Part shown: positions 42,238 through 51,211 of the stretch, in pieces | How positions within the stretch are numbered: the stretch's first letter is position 1 | Layout: every line of letters begins with the position of its first letter | Origin: Chitinophaga pinensis | GTDB lineage: Bacteria; Bacteroidota; Bacteroidia; NS11-12g; UBA955 | Assembly: GCA_945888525.1 (NCBI GenBank) | Contig: CAMDAF010000007.1 | Location: forward strand, 1-64,000 | Reading direction: 5' to 3' | DNA: 64,000 nucleotides | The notes under the pieces: model-generated | What the model saw: the letters and a program-made list of their open reading frames with translations, nothing else | Database searches by the model: none | What the model was told of the DNA's origin: nothing | Translations under genes and position numbers: made by a program

Positions 42238-42334
42238 TATTGTTTAACAAAATAAGGAAGCAGACTCTAAAAGCCCACTTCCCTATCTTTACAAAAAAAG
42301 ACATTTGATTCTGTCTAGATCTTAATTTAAATTG

Positions 42335-45300
42335 CTAGTTTATATGATTTATTAGGACCCTCTTTAATACCTTTTGATGCTTCGAACTTAATTCCAAAAA
42401 GTAAACGCCATTGCTGTATTCTGAAGTTGTTATTCTGGTTTTTGATTCCATTAAGACTGAATGGTATAAAACCCTGCCATGAATATCCATTAACTTCACC
42501 ATTATTTGATCCCCACTTTTTTCAATTGGCAGGTCCAATTCAAAGTAATTATTTGCAGGGAATGGATAAATTCTAAAATCCATAGAATCATTAAACCCAT
42601 TTCTATCCTGCTCTCTGTTTAAATTTTTATCCTCTTCTAAAACCAGACCGCACGGATTGCAGGCACTGCCATTAAAACACACTTTATTCAAATCAGGGAA
42701 AGAAGCACCCGTAAAATAATTCAAAGTGCTTGCATTGCTGTATGGATAAGCAAATTTAACAAAATACAAGTTCATTGCACCATTGCTAATACTGCCATTA
42801 AATGGCGCATCCTTCCAATAATTATTTGACGCTTTCAATTTGTAAGGGGCAAAAGATTCATGGGTTTCATTGGTGTAAACAACATCCCCTAGCACAAAAT
42901 TACAAGCCTTATTGCCAGGATTATGAATAAAGTTATTTTTACCATTGTTCAGATACAAAACACTCCCTTTAACATTGATTCCCGAATTGCTGTTGAAGGC
43001 AAAGGTATTGTTGCCTCCCACAGCAGAGTGCAACGAACCTGTCAATTGCTTGTCGGCACTTAAAACAATGGTTCCATTTTCATCTTTAATACCAATTTCG
43101 TTGCCCAAAAATCTCGAGCAAGACAAAACTGTATTTAAATCAATCAATTCCAAACCAATTTTATTCTTTCCAAAATCGCATGACTCTATAAAAGAAAACC
43201 TATTTTGCCCTGTTTTATTGTCTATAAAAACAGCCTTAGAATTGCCGTTAAATCCAGAGTTCAAAACTTGAAAATCTGTTTCTGGATTTTGAACCAACAA
43301 ACCAGTCTCTATACAAGAATTAAAATTAGAGTAATTTATCTGCACCATAGACTCAAGCGCATAAGCACCGATATCACAATGTTCAAAATTGCTATACTCA
43401 ATTTTTAATGCATTCGACTTGTTATTTGATCCAAGGCACTTAAGACCAAAGTTAAAATTCGAAAATCTACAATTTTGAATCTCTGTTTTTTCCGAATTCT
43501 GAACCTCTAATGCATTTGAAGATGCAAAAGCAGCCCAAGTCAACTTATCGAAATCTACATTTTTAAAATCCGATTTTGAAGACAGCTTAATACTTGATTT
43601 ATTGCCATACATGATTTTACAGTTCTTCAAATTAAAACTGCTTAACGCATAGGTTCCTTTCGGTGAAACCAAATTCATTTCTCCTTCAACTTGCAAAACC
43701 ACATCTGTATTCTGCCCAGTTCCTTCGATAGAGATTTGTGTATTTGCTCCACCAATTTCGACAATTCCTTCCCCATAACCACCCTTTGCATTTCTAAATT
43801 TCACATACCCACTGTTGTTTGAATTCCCTTTGGTAAAAGTAAAAATAGCATTGGGCTCCAATCTTAACTTACCATCAATTTGCAAGGTAGCTTCATTCCC
43901 TTCAAGTTTGATTATTGCGCCTGGAAAGTACACCAATTGCGCGCCTTCTTCAATGATCAATTCAGAATTATCGTGCACCAACAAAGTACTTCCTGATTTC
44001 AACATCAATGTACAGCCTTTTCTAACCCTTAAAACCGCTTTGTTGTTTTCAATGTTTTCACCGCCTAATTCAAGCATCCCACCCTCTTCAATATTTACCA
44101 AGGAATTGCATTCTGAAGTTTTCATTTCGAACCTAGACCCCTTGCGGTTCATTCTATCGTATTCACCGTACCCGTATCCATTTAACCCTTGGGAATTGAT
44201 TTGCAGCTTGCCATGCGCCTGAACAGTTACAGAAGGCAAGGTATGTCTTTCATAGCGACCATAGTTGTAGTTTTGACTTAAGAACGGACCTACTTCATTT
44301 GCATTTTTCTCAAATTCATCAAGCATCCATTTGATATTTTCATCGGTTAATTGCATATGTTCTTGGTTGGTGTTTTCAACTCCATAAAAAGTGTGAAAAG
44401 GGTAAACACTCGGGTTAGGTACAAATCGGTCAAGATAATCATCGATTTTTTGTCCCACTTTTGATGTGATATCTAAAGCGCTAGAAGTGGGAATAAAACA
44501 GGTGGCACTGTGGTTGTTGACAATATTAATTATCCCATAAATTTTTCTAAAATCTCTTAAATCATAGCGAATACTTCCAGGAATATGGTCTTGGCCAATT
44601 TCCACATCCAAGGGAACAAAATGTTTTAGGCCTAAAGGCAAAATACTATAAAAAGCTATATTCATTGGTTTGTTCCATGTATTGTCCTGATAAATTTTAC
44701 ACATTGCAAAAACATAGGAAGTCAATTTGAGTGGATTGTTGTCAATATTTGCAGAGAATGGATTCAATGTGAGTAACAAATCCCCTGGATTGAAATTTTG
44801 GAAACTTGCATTGACACTTCCGTTTGTTAAAGCAATGTTCCTACTGAGTTTAGGATAATTCCCTAATTGATTTTGTTTTGCTAAAAATTCAATCCTGTCT
44901 TTATGCGGGCTGGTTTTAAATTCAGAAAGAATGTGCATACTAAGCAATTGCCTTGCAGCCGCTCTGTCAAGTTTTCTTTTAAAATTCTCTTTCATAGTCG
45001 GTAACTTTCCACTGAAATATTGCATAAAATTTTGCAAGCCATAAGGGATGTTAGCGCCTTGGTGTGGCGCATCAAAAGACAAATAGGTTCTTACGCAATG
45101 GGGTATATTATTTTTTTCCATGTAAGACAGCGCATACTTTGCGACAATACCGCCCATACTGGTGCCAACCAATACCAATTCTTCCTCACTACACTTTCTC
45201 TGGTTCAATATTTGAATAAATTTCACAAGCAATTGTGCGTTGTTTTCCATGTAATCTGCTCCATTATGAAAATCAATATAAAAAACATCATACCCTTTGT

Positions 45301-46402
45301 TTCGCAAATCACTTAGAAATTTAGGTGCCTTCTCAATTGCAGGCCAAGGCTCAATTCTGTTCTTTAATTTAGCTTCATATGGATTTAAAATATAGCCATT
45401 CACTAAATCAATTAGTCCTGTATTGCCGCACTTTCCCCCATAGCAACCAGTCCAATGGTCTTTAAAACCAAAATCAATTCCTTCCACAATGACAAGTGGT
45501 TTTTTAATACAGGTATTTGGGACTCCGTTGTTCAGACCCGGCAAATAATCTATAAATGCCCCTAATGGCTCTTTTAATTCTGTTTCCCTCTCTGGATTGG
45601 TATAAATATTACCTTGTGCATCACCAAAATGAAAGGGGTTATTTAAAGCATGTTTGTTTGGTATTCCAGAATTCAAATCTCGGGATTCAAATGCAATATT
45701 TGTTTTACTCATTCTTATTTTTCCATCCATAAAACTCACCTCAATACGCACTTCATTGTCACCAGGTAGTAAAACAAAATTCATCGGCACATTCAATTGC
45801 ATATCCGTATACAATTCATCTCTAAATTTAATTCTAATGCGCTTAATTACCGAACCAACCGTATTGACAATAAACTCATCCGCAAAACGCAGAGTAACAG
45901 TTGGTGCAAAAACAACCGGAATGTAAGGTGCGGATACAAAAACTTCATGTATTTTAAACGCATCTTGTGGCCTATTAACAAGCCATTTATAGTTGCTGCT
46001 ATCATATTGAATTGCACCTTCGGTAAATGCAGACTCTTTGAACATGCCAGCTTTTAAAAACAGAATTGGCACCGGTATGGTATTGGATCTGAAATCTGAT
46101 TCCATATTTTTTTGAAATTCCTCATAGGTCAGAATGTTTTGTGTAAGGTGAATACTTGAATTATAGAACTGCTGATACAAATTTTCCAATGTATGGTAAT
46201 CGGAGAAACTATCGCTTTCCAAACCCCGACTCTTATAAATACCAGAGTCGAGAGCGCCTAAATTCCAAAAATAAGAAGTATTTAGACTGCCTTGGTGTTT
46301 AACGTCACGGAAAAGACTGTCCCATACCTGATTAAAATTGCTTTGGGCATTTAATGCCGTGGAAAAAAGCAAAAGAAGAAATAATGTTTTAATTTTTTTC
46401 AT
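42335..46402 (-). CDS. Secreted lipase/esterase-like protein with beta-helix and T9SS type A tail
   Basis: A 1355-residue exported protein. A signal peptide (1-20) precedes a beta-rich region (about 150-250) and an alpha/beta-hydrolase domain (about 300-520) with the nucleophile elbow VLVGTSMGGIVAKYALSYME (Ser415). A candidate triad Asp/His lies later (SFDAPHQGANIPYG, NNHSATCFIP), as in lipases and PGAP1-like esterases. From about 770 to 1240 it has right-handed beta-helix repeats (LELGGENIENNKAVLRVRKGCTLMLKSGSTLLV, then many N/S-rich C..F coils). The last ~80 residues are a T9SS type A sorting domain (FRIYPFPANNYFELDL...VKLMDIHGRVLYHSVL...YSNGVYFLELSS...KRVLI). The beta-helix may bind a surface glycan while the lipase acts on lipids or esters (inference). 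Confidence 0.85.
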   Translation of the reverse strand: MKKIKTLFLLLLFSTALNAQSNFNQVWDSLFRDVKHQGSLNTSYFWNLGALDSGIYKSRGLESDSFSDYHTLENLYQQFYNSSIHLTQNILTYEEFQKNMESDFRSNTIPVPILFLKAGMFKESAFTEGAIQYDSSNYKWLVNRPQDAFKIHEVFVSAPYIPVVFAPTVTLRFADEFIVNTVGSVIKRIRIKFRDELYTDMQLNVPMNFVLLPGDNEVRIEVSFMDGKIRMSKTNIAFESRDLNSGIPNKHALNNPFHFGDAQGNIYTNPERETELKEPLGAFIDYLPGLNNGVPNTCIKKPLVIVEGIDFGFKDHWTGCYGGKCGNTGLIDLVNGYILNPYEAKLKNRIEPWPAIEKAPKFLSDLRNKGYDVFYIDFHNGADYMENNAQLLVKFIQILNQRKCSEEELVLVGTSMGGIVAKYALSYMEKNNIPHCVRTYLSFDAPHQGANIPYGLQNFMQYFSGKLPTMKENFKRKLDRAAARQLLSMHILSEFKTSPHKDRIEFLAKQNQLGNYPKLSRNIALTNGSVNASFQNFNPGDLLLTLNPFSANIDNNPLKLTSYVFAMCKIYQDNTWNKPMNIAFYSILPLGLKHFVPLDVEIGQDHIPGSIRYDLRDFRKIYGIINIVNNHSATCFIPTSSALDITSKVGQKIDDYLDRFVPNPSVYPFHTFYGVENTNQEHMQLTDENIKWMLDEFEKNANEVGPFLSQNYNYGRYERHTLPSVTVQAHGKLQINSQGLNGYGYGEYDRMNRKGSRFEMKTSECNSLVNIEEGGMLELGGENIENNKAVLRVRKGCTLMLKSGSTLLVHDNSELIIEEGAQLVYFPGAIIKLEGNEATLQIDGKLRLEPNAIFTFTKGNSNNSGYVKFRNAKGGYGEGIVEIGGANTQISIEGTGQNTDVVLQVEGEMNLVSPKGTYALSSFNLKNCKIMYGNKSSIKLSSKSDFKNVDFDKLTWAAFASSNALEVQNSEKTEIQNCRFSNFNFGLKCLGSNNKSNALKIEYSNFEHCDIGAYALESMVQINYSNFNSCIETGLLVQNPETDFQVLNSGFNGNSKAVFIDNKTGQNRFSFIESCDFGKNKIGLELIDLNTVLSCSRFLGNEIGIKDENGTIVLSADKQLTGSLHSAVGGNNTFAFNSNSGINVKGSVLYLNNGKNNFIHNPGNKACNFVLGDVVYTNETHESFAPYKLKASNNYWKDAPFNGSISNGAMNLYFVKFAYPYSNASTLNYFTGASFPDLNKVCFNGSACNPCGLVLEEDKNLNREQDRNGFNDSMDFRIYPFPANNYFELDLPIEKSGDQIMVKLMDIHGRVLYHSVLMESKTRITTSEYSNGVYFLELSSKHQKVLKRVLINHIN

Positions 46403-46801
46403 TGTGTGTGTGTTTTAGTTTTGCCTACTCTAATTCGTTTTCAGCATCCCGAACAAGCTATACATAACTATGGCTTGCCTAACAAATATCTTACACAAAA
46501 AACAAAAAAGGCACACGCATTTAAGACCTGAACCAAGCAATTTGTAAACGAAACAAAGCAAAATAAAAAGCTCAAATAAGCAATAGATGGGTGGATTGAA
46601 AATACAAAAAGCCCTTTGCAGGACTTAGGTTAATTTAAAATCTATAAGCAGCGAATGAAGACAAGAACTTTAAGTGCTCAGATGAGCAGTATAAATTGAA
46701 AAATTAATCTTAATTGCAAAGTTTTTTTTAAATCCTAATGGATTAAAATTTACTTAAAAATTTCAGAAGAAAAGAGACATCATTCTATTAAAAATTGGCA
46801 T
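46403..46801. other. 399-bp gene-poor gap
   Basis: No ORF with coding character. It contains a 9-bp imperfect inverted repeat (CAAGCTATA/TATGGCTTG, 46454-46477) about 50 nt upstream of the lipase gene, a minus-strand terminator-like hairpin (46604-46627) and a small hairpin TGCTCA/TGAGCA near 46678-46691. No clear TAnnTTTG box for the lipase gene was found here. Confidence 0.6.
46604..46627 (-). terminator. Putative minus-strand terminator downstream of the nuclease gene
   Basis: On the minus strand AGTCCT-GCAA-AGGGCT (6 bp, one G-U, GNRA-type loop) followed by T5. It lies about 175 nt past the nuclease stop, so it could end that transcript or a short RNA from the gap. Confidence 0.5.
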
Positions 46802-47443
46802 TTATTGAAAAGCCAATCCTGTTAGCTTTTCAATCACTATTTTATCTACCTTATTGTTTGCTATACCATCGGATTTAGCAGAGGTATTATTGAATAAATA
46901 TGCTTGCCATTCTTTGGTTTTCTTGCTATAGATAACTTTCCAACATTGAGTAGGGACAGAGGTATTACCAATCTTTTTTGCAACGCCAACATTACCACAC
47001 CAAATATGTATTGAATCAATCTTAGCTGCGGAAGTTCTTGTCTGTGTTTCAAGTGATTTCCAATCTCCGCGATTAAGTGCCGCATATTGAGGAGCCATGT
47101 TTGAGTAATAAAAACATTCATCTTGCACGGTAGGGCCTTGGCAAAGATTAACTGCAGAAGGGCACATATGGCCGCGATCAAATCCTGAGCCAGCATAATC
47201 TTTACGCAAATTAGTTTCTGATCGTAATAATGGATCTGGAGCAAAATTATTTTTTCTTGCTACTTTAATGGCGCATCCAACTTTGGCTTTGGTCTCCCAC
47301 CATTCCACGACTATAGGATAGTGAAAATCTTTACTGTACACAGAAGTGTAATTTGTATGCCTTAATGTAACACTTTCTTTTTTAGTAGATGTTTTGGCTG
47401 ATATGACAATCAGGGAGGCAATAACTAATAGAAGTCTGTTCAT
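46802..47443 (-). CDS. Secreted DNA/RNA non-specific endonuclease (DRGH type)
   Basis: A 213-residue nuclease of the beta-beta-alpha-metal NUC family. Signal peptide MNRLLLVIASLIVISAKTS; the catalytic motif GSGFDRGHMCPSAVNLCQG (about residue 87; His is the general base) and the Mg2+-binding Asn segment FYYSNMAPQYAALNRGDWKSLE follow in the standard order. IWCGNVGVAKKIGNTSVPTQCWKVIY contributes the remaining fold and a likely disulfide. Extracellular or periplasmic degradation of nucleic acids for nutrition is typical. It stands alone on the minus strand, with non-coding gaps on both sides. Confidence 0.93.
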   Translation of the reverse strand: MNRLLLVIASLIVISAKTSTKKESVTLRHTNYTSVYSKDFHYPIVVEWWETKAKVGCAIKVARKNNFAPDPLLRSETNLRKDYAGSGFDRGHMCPSAVNLCQGPTVQDECFYYSNMAPQYAALNRGDWKSLETQTRTSAAKIDSIHIWCGNVGVAKKIGNTSVPTQCWKVIYSKKTKEWQAYLFNNTSAKSDGIANNKVDKIVIEKLTGLAFQ

Positions 47444-47587
47444 TCTTATGGTTTTAGCTTTTACAGCGTTTTGGGTAAATGGGTATAAATCAAAAACAAT
47501 TGCAATTAAACTAAAAATTTAACCAATTATGCAAATAAATTTAATTTATTAAAGCTATTGTTTCAGAAGGAGTAAGAAACTTCTGAA

Positions 47588-47971
47588 CTATACATATTTT
47601 TTATCGAAATGTCTATTTGGAGAGAGTAAATAGAGCAATAATATCCTAGAGTATCGGTAAGAAAATGGTGTAATTAACAGCATGGTGGGAACCAACACAG
47701 CGGCGATTTTAGCAAAGGACCAATCCAAATTTATGGCCAAAACACCGAATACAATCATTATAATTGTGCCAAAAGCATAACTAATATACATTGCGCCCCA
47801 AAAGAACCCAGTTTCATGTTCAAACTTTAGACCGCAGTTTGGACAATGGTCATTGGTTTTACTAAAACCGAATAAATTAAATGCAGAGTGAGGGAAAACC
47901 TTTCCTTCTCGACAGCGAGGACATTTACATGAAACTATACTTGAGATTATTGATGGTACTTTTTGAGACAT
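47588..47971 (-). CDS. DUF983 membrane protein with zinc-ribbon-like cysteines
   Basis: A 127-residue protein: an N-terminal pair of CxxC motifs (SCKCPRCREGKVFPHS and DHCPNCGLKFEHETGFFWGAM) like a rubredoxin/zinc ribbon, then two transmembrane helices (about 65-105). DUF983 proteins are found with aerobic oxidase genes in many Bacteroidota and Alphaproteobacteria; their role is unknown. It starts 1 nt after the stop of the 75-residue gene and ends the oxidase gene run. Metal binding by the four cysteines is likely but not shown. Confidence 0.87.
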   Translation of the reverse strand: MSQKVPSIISSIVSCKCPRCREGKVFPHSAFNLFGFSKTNDHCPNCGLKFEHETGFFWGAMYISYAFGTIIMIVFGVLAINLDWSFAKIAAVLVPTMLLITPFSYRYSRILLLYLLSPNRHFDKKYV

Positions 47972-47972
47972 T

Positions 47973-48200
47973 TTAGGCTATTTGATTCTTTCGGTATTTT
48001 CGATACCACATAATACCGACCGAAAATAAAATCACATAAACCGATACCAACAGCATCAAAATACCAACATTCAGACCCATACCTACACTTTTTGCACCAG
48101 AAGCCTGACTGCTTTCAACACTTGCCTTACACATGGGACATTGAGCGTAAACAAGCGCATTCAAGGTCATTAAGACTAAAAATGAAAATATCTTTTTCAT
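47973..48200 (-). CDS. 75-residue exported CPMC membrane protein of the oxidase cluster
   Basis: A small protein with a signal peptide (MKKIFSFLVLMTLNALVYAQ), a CPMCKASVESSQ motif immediately after the cleavage site, and one transmembrane helix (about 43-63, VGILMLLVSVYVILFSVGIMW) with a basic tail. The mature CxxC segment would face the periplasm. The same kind of small CPMC protein recurs beside cox genes in this phylum in my recollection; I know no name. A copper- or heme-handling role is possible given the neighbours SCO and DUF420 (inference). Confidence 0.72.
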   Translation of the reverse strand: MKKIFSFLVLMTLNALVYAQCPMCKASVESSQASGAKSVGMGLNVGILMLLVSVYVILFSVGIMWYRKYRKNQIA

Positions 48201-48259
48201 ATATTATAGTGCAAAATTAATGTTTAATTGGGGCAATTATATGAGCAAAGTCATATTTC

Positions 48260-48793
48260 TCAATAAAAAGGCGAAATCATGAAGTACACCACCACACCCG
48301 TTACAGAAACATAAAACCAAACAGGCCACACCCATCTTGTTAAGCGTTTGTGTTGTGCATATTCACCAGTTAATCCACGGTATACCGCAAACAATATAAA
48401 GGGTAAAATAATACCTGCCAATCCGATGTGCGTAAAAAGAATGATGTAATAAATAGTTTTTATGAGTCCAACACCACCGTAGGCTGTTTCAACAGTTGTG
48501 AAATGGTACATAACATACGTCAATAAAAACAAAATAGAAAATACAACCGCCGCAAGCATAACATTGCGGTGTTTTTCAAAATCTTTTTGTTTCACAAACC
48601 AAAGACCCAACAACAAAAGAATAGCTACTGCCGAATTCAAAGTTGCACTAATGGCAGGAAAGATATGGGTATCAAATTCAAACCCTAAATCTATTTTAAC
48701 TCTTCTCATTAAAGTGACCAATGCAAATACTACTACAGATAAAGTAATAATGATGCCGTTGGCCAAACGATCGTTTTTTGCTATTGTCTTCAT
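48260..48793 (-). CDS. DUF420 membrane protein (CtaM-like)
   Basis: A 177-residue integral membrane protein with five hydrophobic helices and conserved His positions: FDTHIFPAISATLNSAVAILLLLGLWFV, KHRNVMLAAVVFSILFLLTYVMYHFTTVE, IYYIILFTHIGLAGIILPFILFAVYRGLTGEYAQHKRLTRWVWPVWFYVSVTGVVVYFM. DUF420 (CtaM in Gram-positives) is needed for assembly of heme-copper oxidases. Its ATG overlaps the SCO gene stop by 4 nt, so it is translated with the oxidase cluster. Confidence 0.88.
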   Translation of the reverse strand: MKTIAKNDRLANGIIITLSVVVFALVTLMRRVKIDLGFEFDTHIFPAISATLNSAVAILLLLGLWFVKQKDFEKHRNVMLAAVVFSILFLLTYVMYHFTTVETAYGGVGLIKTIYYIILFTHIGLAGIILPFILFAVYRGLTGEYAQHKRLTRWVWPVWFYVSVTGVVVYFMISPFY

Positions 48794-49452
48794 TTTTTAT
48801 ATTCAAGTTTGAGCGCACGAACAGCGTCAATTGTGAAACTCTTCTCATTTTGTCCGTTGGTATCAAAAACACCTCTAACGCGTTTTTGTTTGTCAACCAA
48901 TACAATTTTGTTGCTATGGAACAAACCGTTATGCACATCCTCAGCCCCCGGGATCTTAAAACTATTAGCAGCTAGATTGTATATCTGTGTTTTTGAACCT
49001 GTTAAAAATTGCCAATGGTTGTTTGCATAAAAAGATTCCGCATATTTTAACAAAACCGCTGGCGAATCATTTGTTGGATCAACTGTAAAACTCAAAAAAC
49101 GAATATTGGTGTCCTTGGCAAATTCTCTGTAAATATGCGTTCCAATATACCCATTCATTTTAGGACAAACAGTTTCGCAGCTTGCAAAGAAAAAGCTAAC
49201 CAACAAAATTTTATCTTTATACGTATCCAAAGTAACACTATCTCCATATTGATTGACCAATTTAAAGTCTTCAATAGTATGGTAAATGGTATCGCCTTTG
49301 GCATCCACTTCTCTTTCAAAATAAATAGGGAGTTTTTTAGAATAGTGAACTCCAGTCTTATTTAGCATTACCCAAAGTATGGGCATACCTATCAATAAAA
49401 ACAAAATGCCCAACACTTTCCATGTTGGGCTTTTTTTAGTTGTGTCAGTCAT
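48790..49452 (-). CDS. SCO1/SenC-family copper chaperone
   Basis: A 220-residue membrane-anchored thioredoxin-fold protein that delivers copper to the CuA site of subunit II. N-terminal transmembrane helix (about 12-30). The copper site Cys-x3-Cys is in FFFASCETVCPKMNGYIGTH (about 92-96), and the conserved His is in GLFHSNKIVLVDKQKRVRG (about 179). FTVDPTNDSPAVLLKYAESF matches the family. It lies 3 nt after cox4 and overlaps DUF420. Required for assembly of the oxidase encoded just upstream. Confidence 0.93.
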   Translation of the reverse strand: MTDTTKKSPTWKVLGILFLLIGMPILWVMLNKTGVHYSKKLPIYFEREVDAKGDTIYHTIEDFKLVNQYGDSVTLDTYKDKILLVSFFFASCETVCPKMNGYIGTHIYREFAKDTNIRFLSFTVDPTNDSPAVLLKYAESFYANNHWQFLTGSKTQIYNLAANSFKIPGAEDVHNGLFHSNKIVLVDKQKRVRGVFDTNGQNEKSFTIDAVRALKLEYKK

Positions 49453-49455
49453 TAC

Positions 49456-49809
49456 TTAAAAATATTTCTCTAAACTCACATAGTTGCCCTCTATTAACAA
49501 GAAGCAAACCAAGTAAGAAAGGAATATAACTGCTGGCAATACAATCATCCAACGAAGAAATTTAGCTTCGTAGTTCAAATGCATAAAAATACCAACAATT
49601 AAAATTGCTTTTACGATACCAAAAACAATGAAAACAATGTTTCTTGCCATAGATGCACCGAAAGCAAAATAAATAATAAAATCCACGATGGTTATACCCA
49701 ATAAAATCCAAAAGGTTCTCCATAAACTTCCAGTACCATGCGATTCAGCATGAGGGATGTATGTTTCTGGAATATAATTTCCTTCAGTTTGTGTATGATT
49801 GTTGCTCAT
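49456..49809 (-). CDS. Cytochrome c oxidase subunit IV (caa3 type)
   Basis: A 117-residue protein with a hydrophilic N-terminus and three helices (SLWRTFWILLGITIVDFIIYFAFG, ARNIVFIVFGIVKAILIVGIFMHLNYEAKFL, WMIVLPAVIFLSYLVCFLLI), the pattern of the prokaryotic COX4 family. FMHLNYE is a characteristic stretch. It follows the subunit III gene by 21 bp and precedes SCO by 3 bp. Confidence 0.9.
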   Translation of the reverse strand: MSNNHTQTEGNYIPETYIPHAESHGTGSLWRTFWILLGITIVDFIIYFAFGASMARNIVFIVFGIVKAILIVGIFMHLNYEAKFLRWMIVLPAVIFLSYLVCFLLIEGNYVSLEKYF

Positions 49810-49830
49810 ATTGTTGTGTTCTTTTAAAGG

Positions 49831-50583
49831 TTAGATTAAATAGTAAAAAGTAAATACGAATACCCAAACTAGGTCAACAAAGTGCCAGTATAAACCAACT
49901 TTTTCAACCATCTCGTAATGCCCTCTTCTCTCGTAAGTACCACGCATAACATTAATCCATATAATGATGTTGATGACAACACCGCTTAATACGTGGAAAC
50001 CATGAAAGCCGGTAACGATGAAAAACAAAGATGCAAATGGAACTGGTCCTGCAATTTTGTCTGCTGCAGTCCAATGGACTGGATCAAATAATTTTAGATG
50101 TTTAGCATGCTCATGAGCAGCATCGGTGAATCCAAATAAGTTTGAATCTAAACGACCACCTTCGTGTATGAACTGACTCCATTCCCATGCTTGACAGCCT
50201 AAGAAAGCAGCACCGCCCAAAACGGTTAAGAACATATATTTAGACACTTCACTTTTTGAGTTACGCTGACCGGCTTCAACAGCCAAAACCATCGTAACAG
50301 ATGAAATGATTAAGATTAAAGTCATTAAACTTACAAAAAGCAAAGGCAAATGCAAGCCATGTGCGAATGGAAAGTGATTAAAAACAGTTGCTGGATCTGG
50401 CCAAGGCGTTGTACTGCCGGCATAACTGAATCTGATGGCACCATACCCCACCAAAAGTGATGAAAATGTAAATGCATCGGATAAAAGGAAAATCCACATC
50501 ATTAATTTTCCGTAGCTCACATTGAAAGGAGACCTACCCCCTGCCCATGTGCTTGTAGATGATACTGTTGAAGAGTTTGACAT
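49831..50583 (-). CDS. Cytochrome c oxidase subunit III (first copy)
   Basis: A 250-residue COX3 protein with about six helices. KLMMWIFLLSDAFTFSSLLVGYGAIRFS, then FHGFHVLSGVVINIIIWINVM and EMVEKVGLYWHFVDLVWVFVFTFYYLI carry the conserved Glu/His surface residues of subunit III. It is one of two adjacent COX3 paralogues, as is usual for Bacteroidota caa3-type clusters. This copy has a long loop with ESSQFIHEGG-like content (WSQFIHEGGRLDSNLFGFTD). Probably stabilises subunit I and its proton uptake. Confidence 0.92.
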   Translation of the reverse strand: MSNSSTVSSTSTWAGGRSPFNVSYGKLMMWIFLLSDAFTFSSLLVGYGAIRFSYAGSTTPWPDPATVFNHFPFAHGLHLPLLFVSLMTLILIISSVTMVLAVEAGQRNSKSEVSKYMFLTVLGGAAFLGCQAWEWSQFIHEGGRLDSNLFGFTDAAHEHAKHLKLFDPVHWTAADKIAGPVPFASLFFIVTGFHGFHVLSGVVINIIIWINVMRGTYERRGHYEMVEKVGLYWHFVDLVWVFVFTFYYLI

Positions 50584-50602
50584 TATAATAATTGTATCTA
50601 AA

Positions 50603-51208
50603 TTACTTTGCGAAATAAAGGAATAAAATCAAGAAAATCCATACAATTCCCAAAAAGTGCCAATAAGTTTTGCATATATTAATGAACACTAGATTTTTCT
50701 TGTGTACCTCCAATCGTGAAGACTTAATGATAGCAACGAGCAGAAGCACTAATCCACCAACGATATGCAAAAGGTGGGCACCGGAAATTACATAGACAAA
50801 AGAGGCTGAAATTTCTCCTGCTTCCTTGTTTGACAGGTAAAGTCCCATATCAACAAGAGCAAAATAGGCGTAAAATTGAGAAACACAGAAACTTACACCC
50901 AAAATAAACGTGATTGTTAATAGGGATGGAACCTTATAAACGTCATCATTTGTAGCTGCCTTATAGGCTAACTGCATAAAAATACTTGAAATTATGACGA
51001 TTACAGCACTTACCCAGAACTGAATTGGCAATTCAAATTCAAACCATGCATTGTTTCGAATACCATCTGTTTTGTGCACCCAATAGGCGCTGCTGAATGC
51101 AATAAACAACATTGAACTAGCGACTATGAACAACCAAATTATAAAGGTCTTTTCATTAAAAATACTTTTTTTATTAGCCGACATTTGCGGCTGTATTGTT
51201 TGTGGCAT
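50603..51208 (-). CDS. Cytochrome c oxidase subunit III-like protein (second copy)
   Basis: A 201-residue COX3-family protein with five helices: NEKTFIIWLFIVASSMLFIAFSSAYWV, FWVSAVIVIISSIFMQLAY, LTITFILGVSFCVSQFYAYFALV, ASFVYVISGAHLLHIVGGLVLLLVAI and CKTYWHFLGIVWIFLILFLYFAK. The HxxHxxGG segment (GAHLLHIVGG) and YWHFLGIVW are typical. Shorter than the next gene's product and only distantly similar to it; the two probably act together. It starts 3 bp after ctaB ends. Confidence 0.9.
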   Translation of the reverse strand: MPQTIQPQMSANKKSIFNEKTFIIWLFIVASSMLFIAFSSAYWVHKTDGIRNNAWFEFELPIQFWVSAVIVIISSIFMQLAYKAATNDDVYKVPSLLTITFILGVSFCVSQFYAYFALVDMGLYLSNKEAGEISASFVYVISGAHLLHIVGGLVLLLVAIIKSSRLEVHKKNLVFINICKTYWHFLGIVWIFLILFLYFAK

Positions 51209-51211
51209 ATA

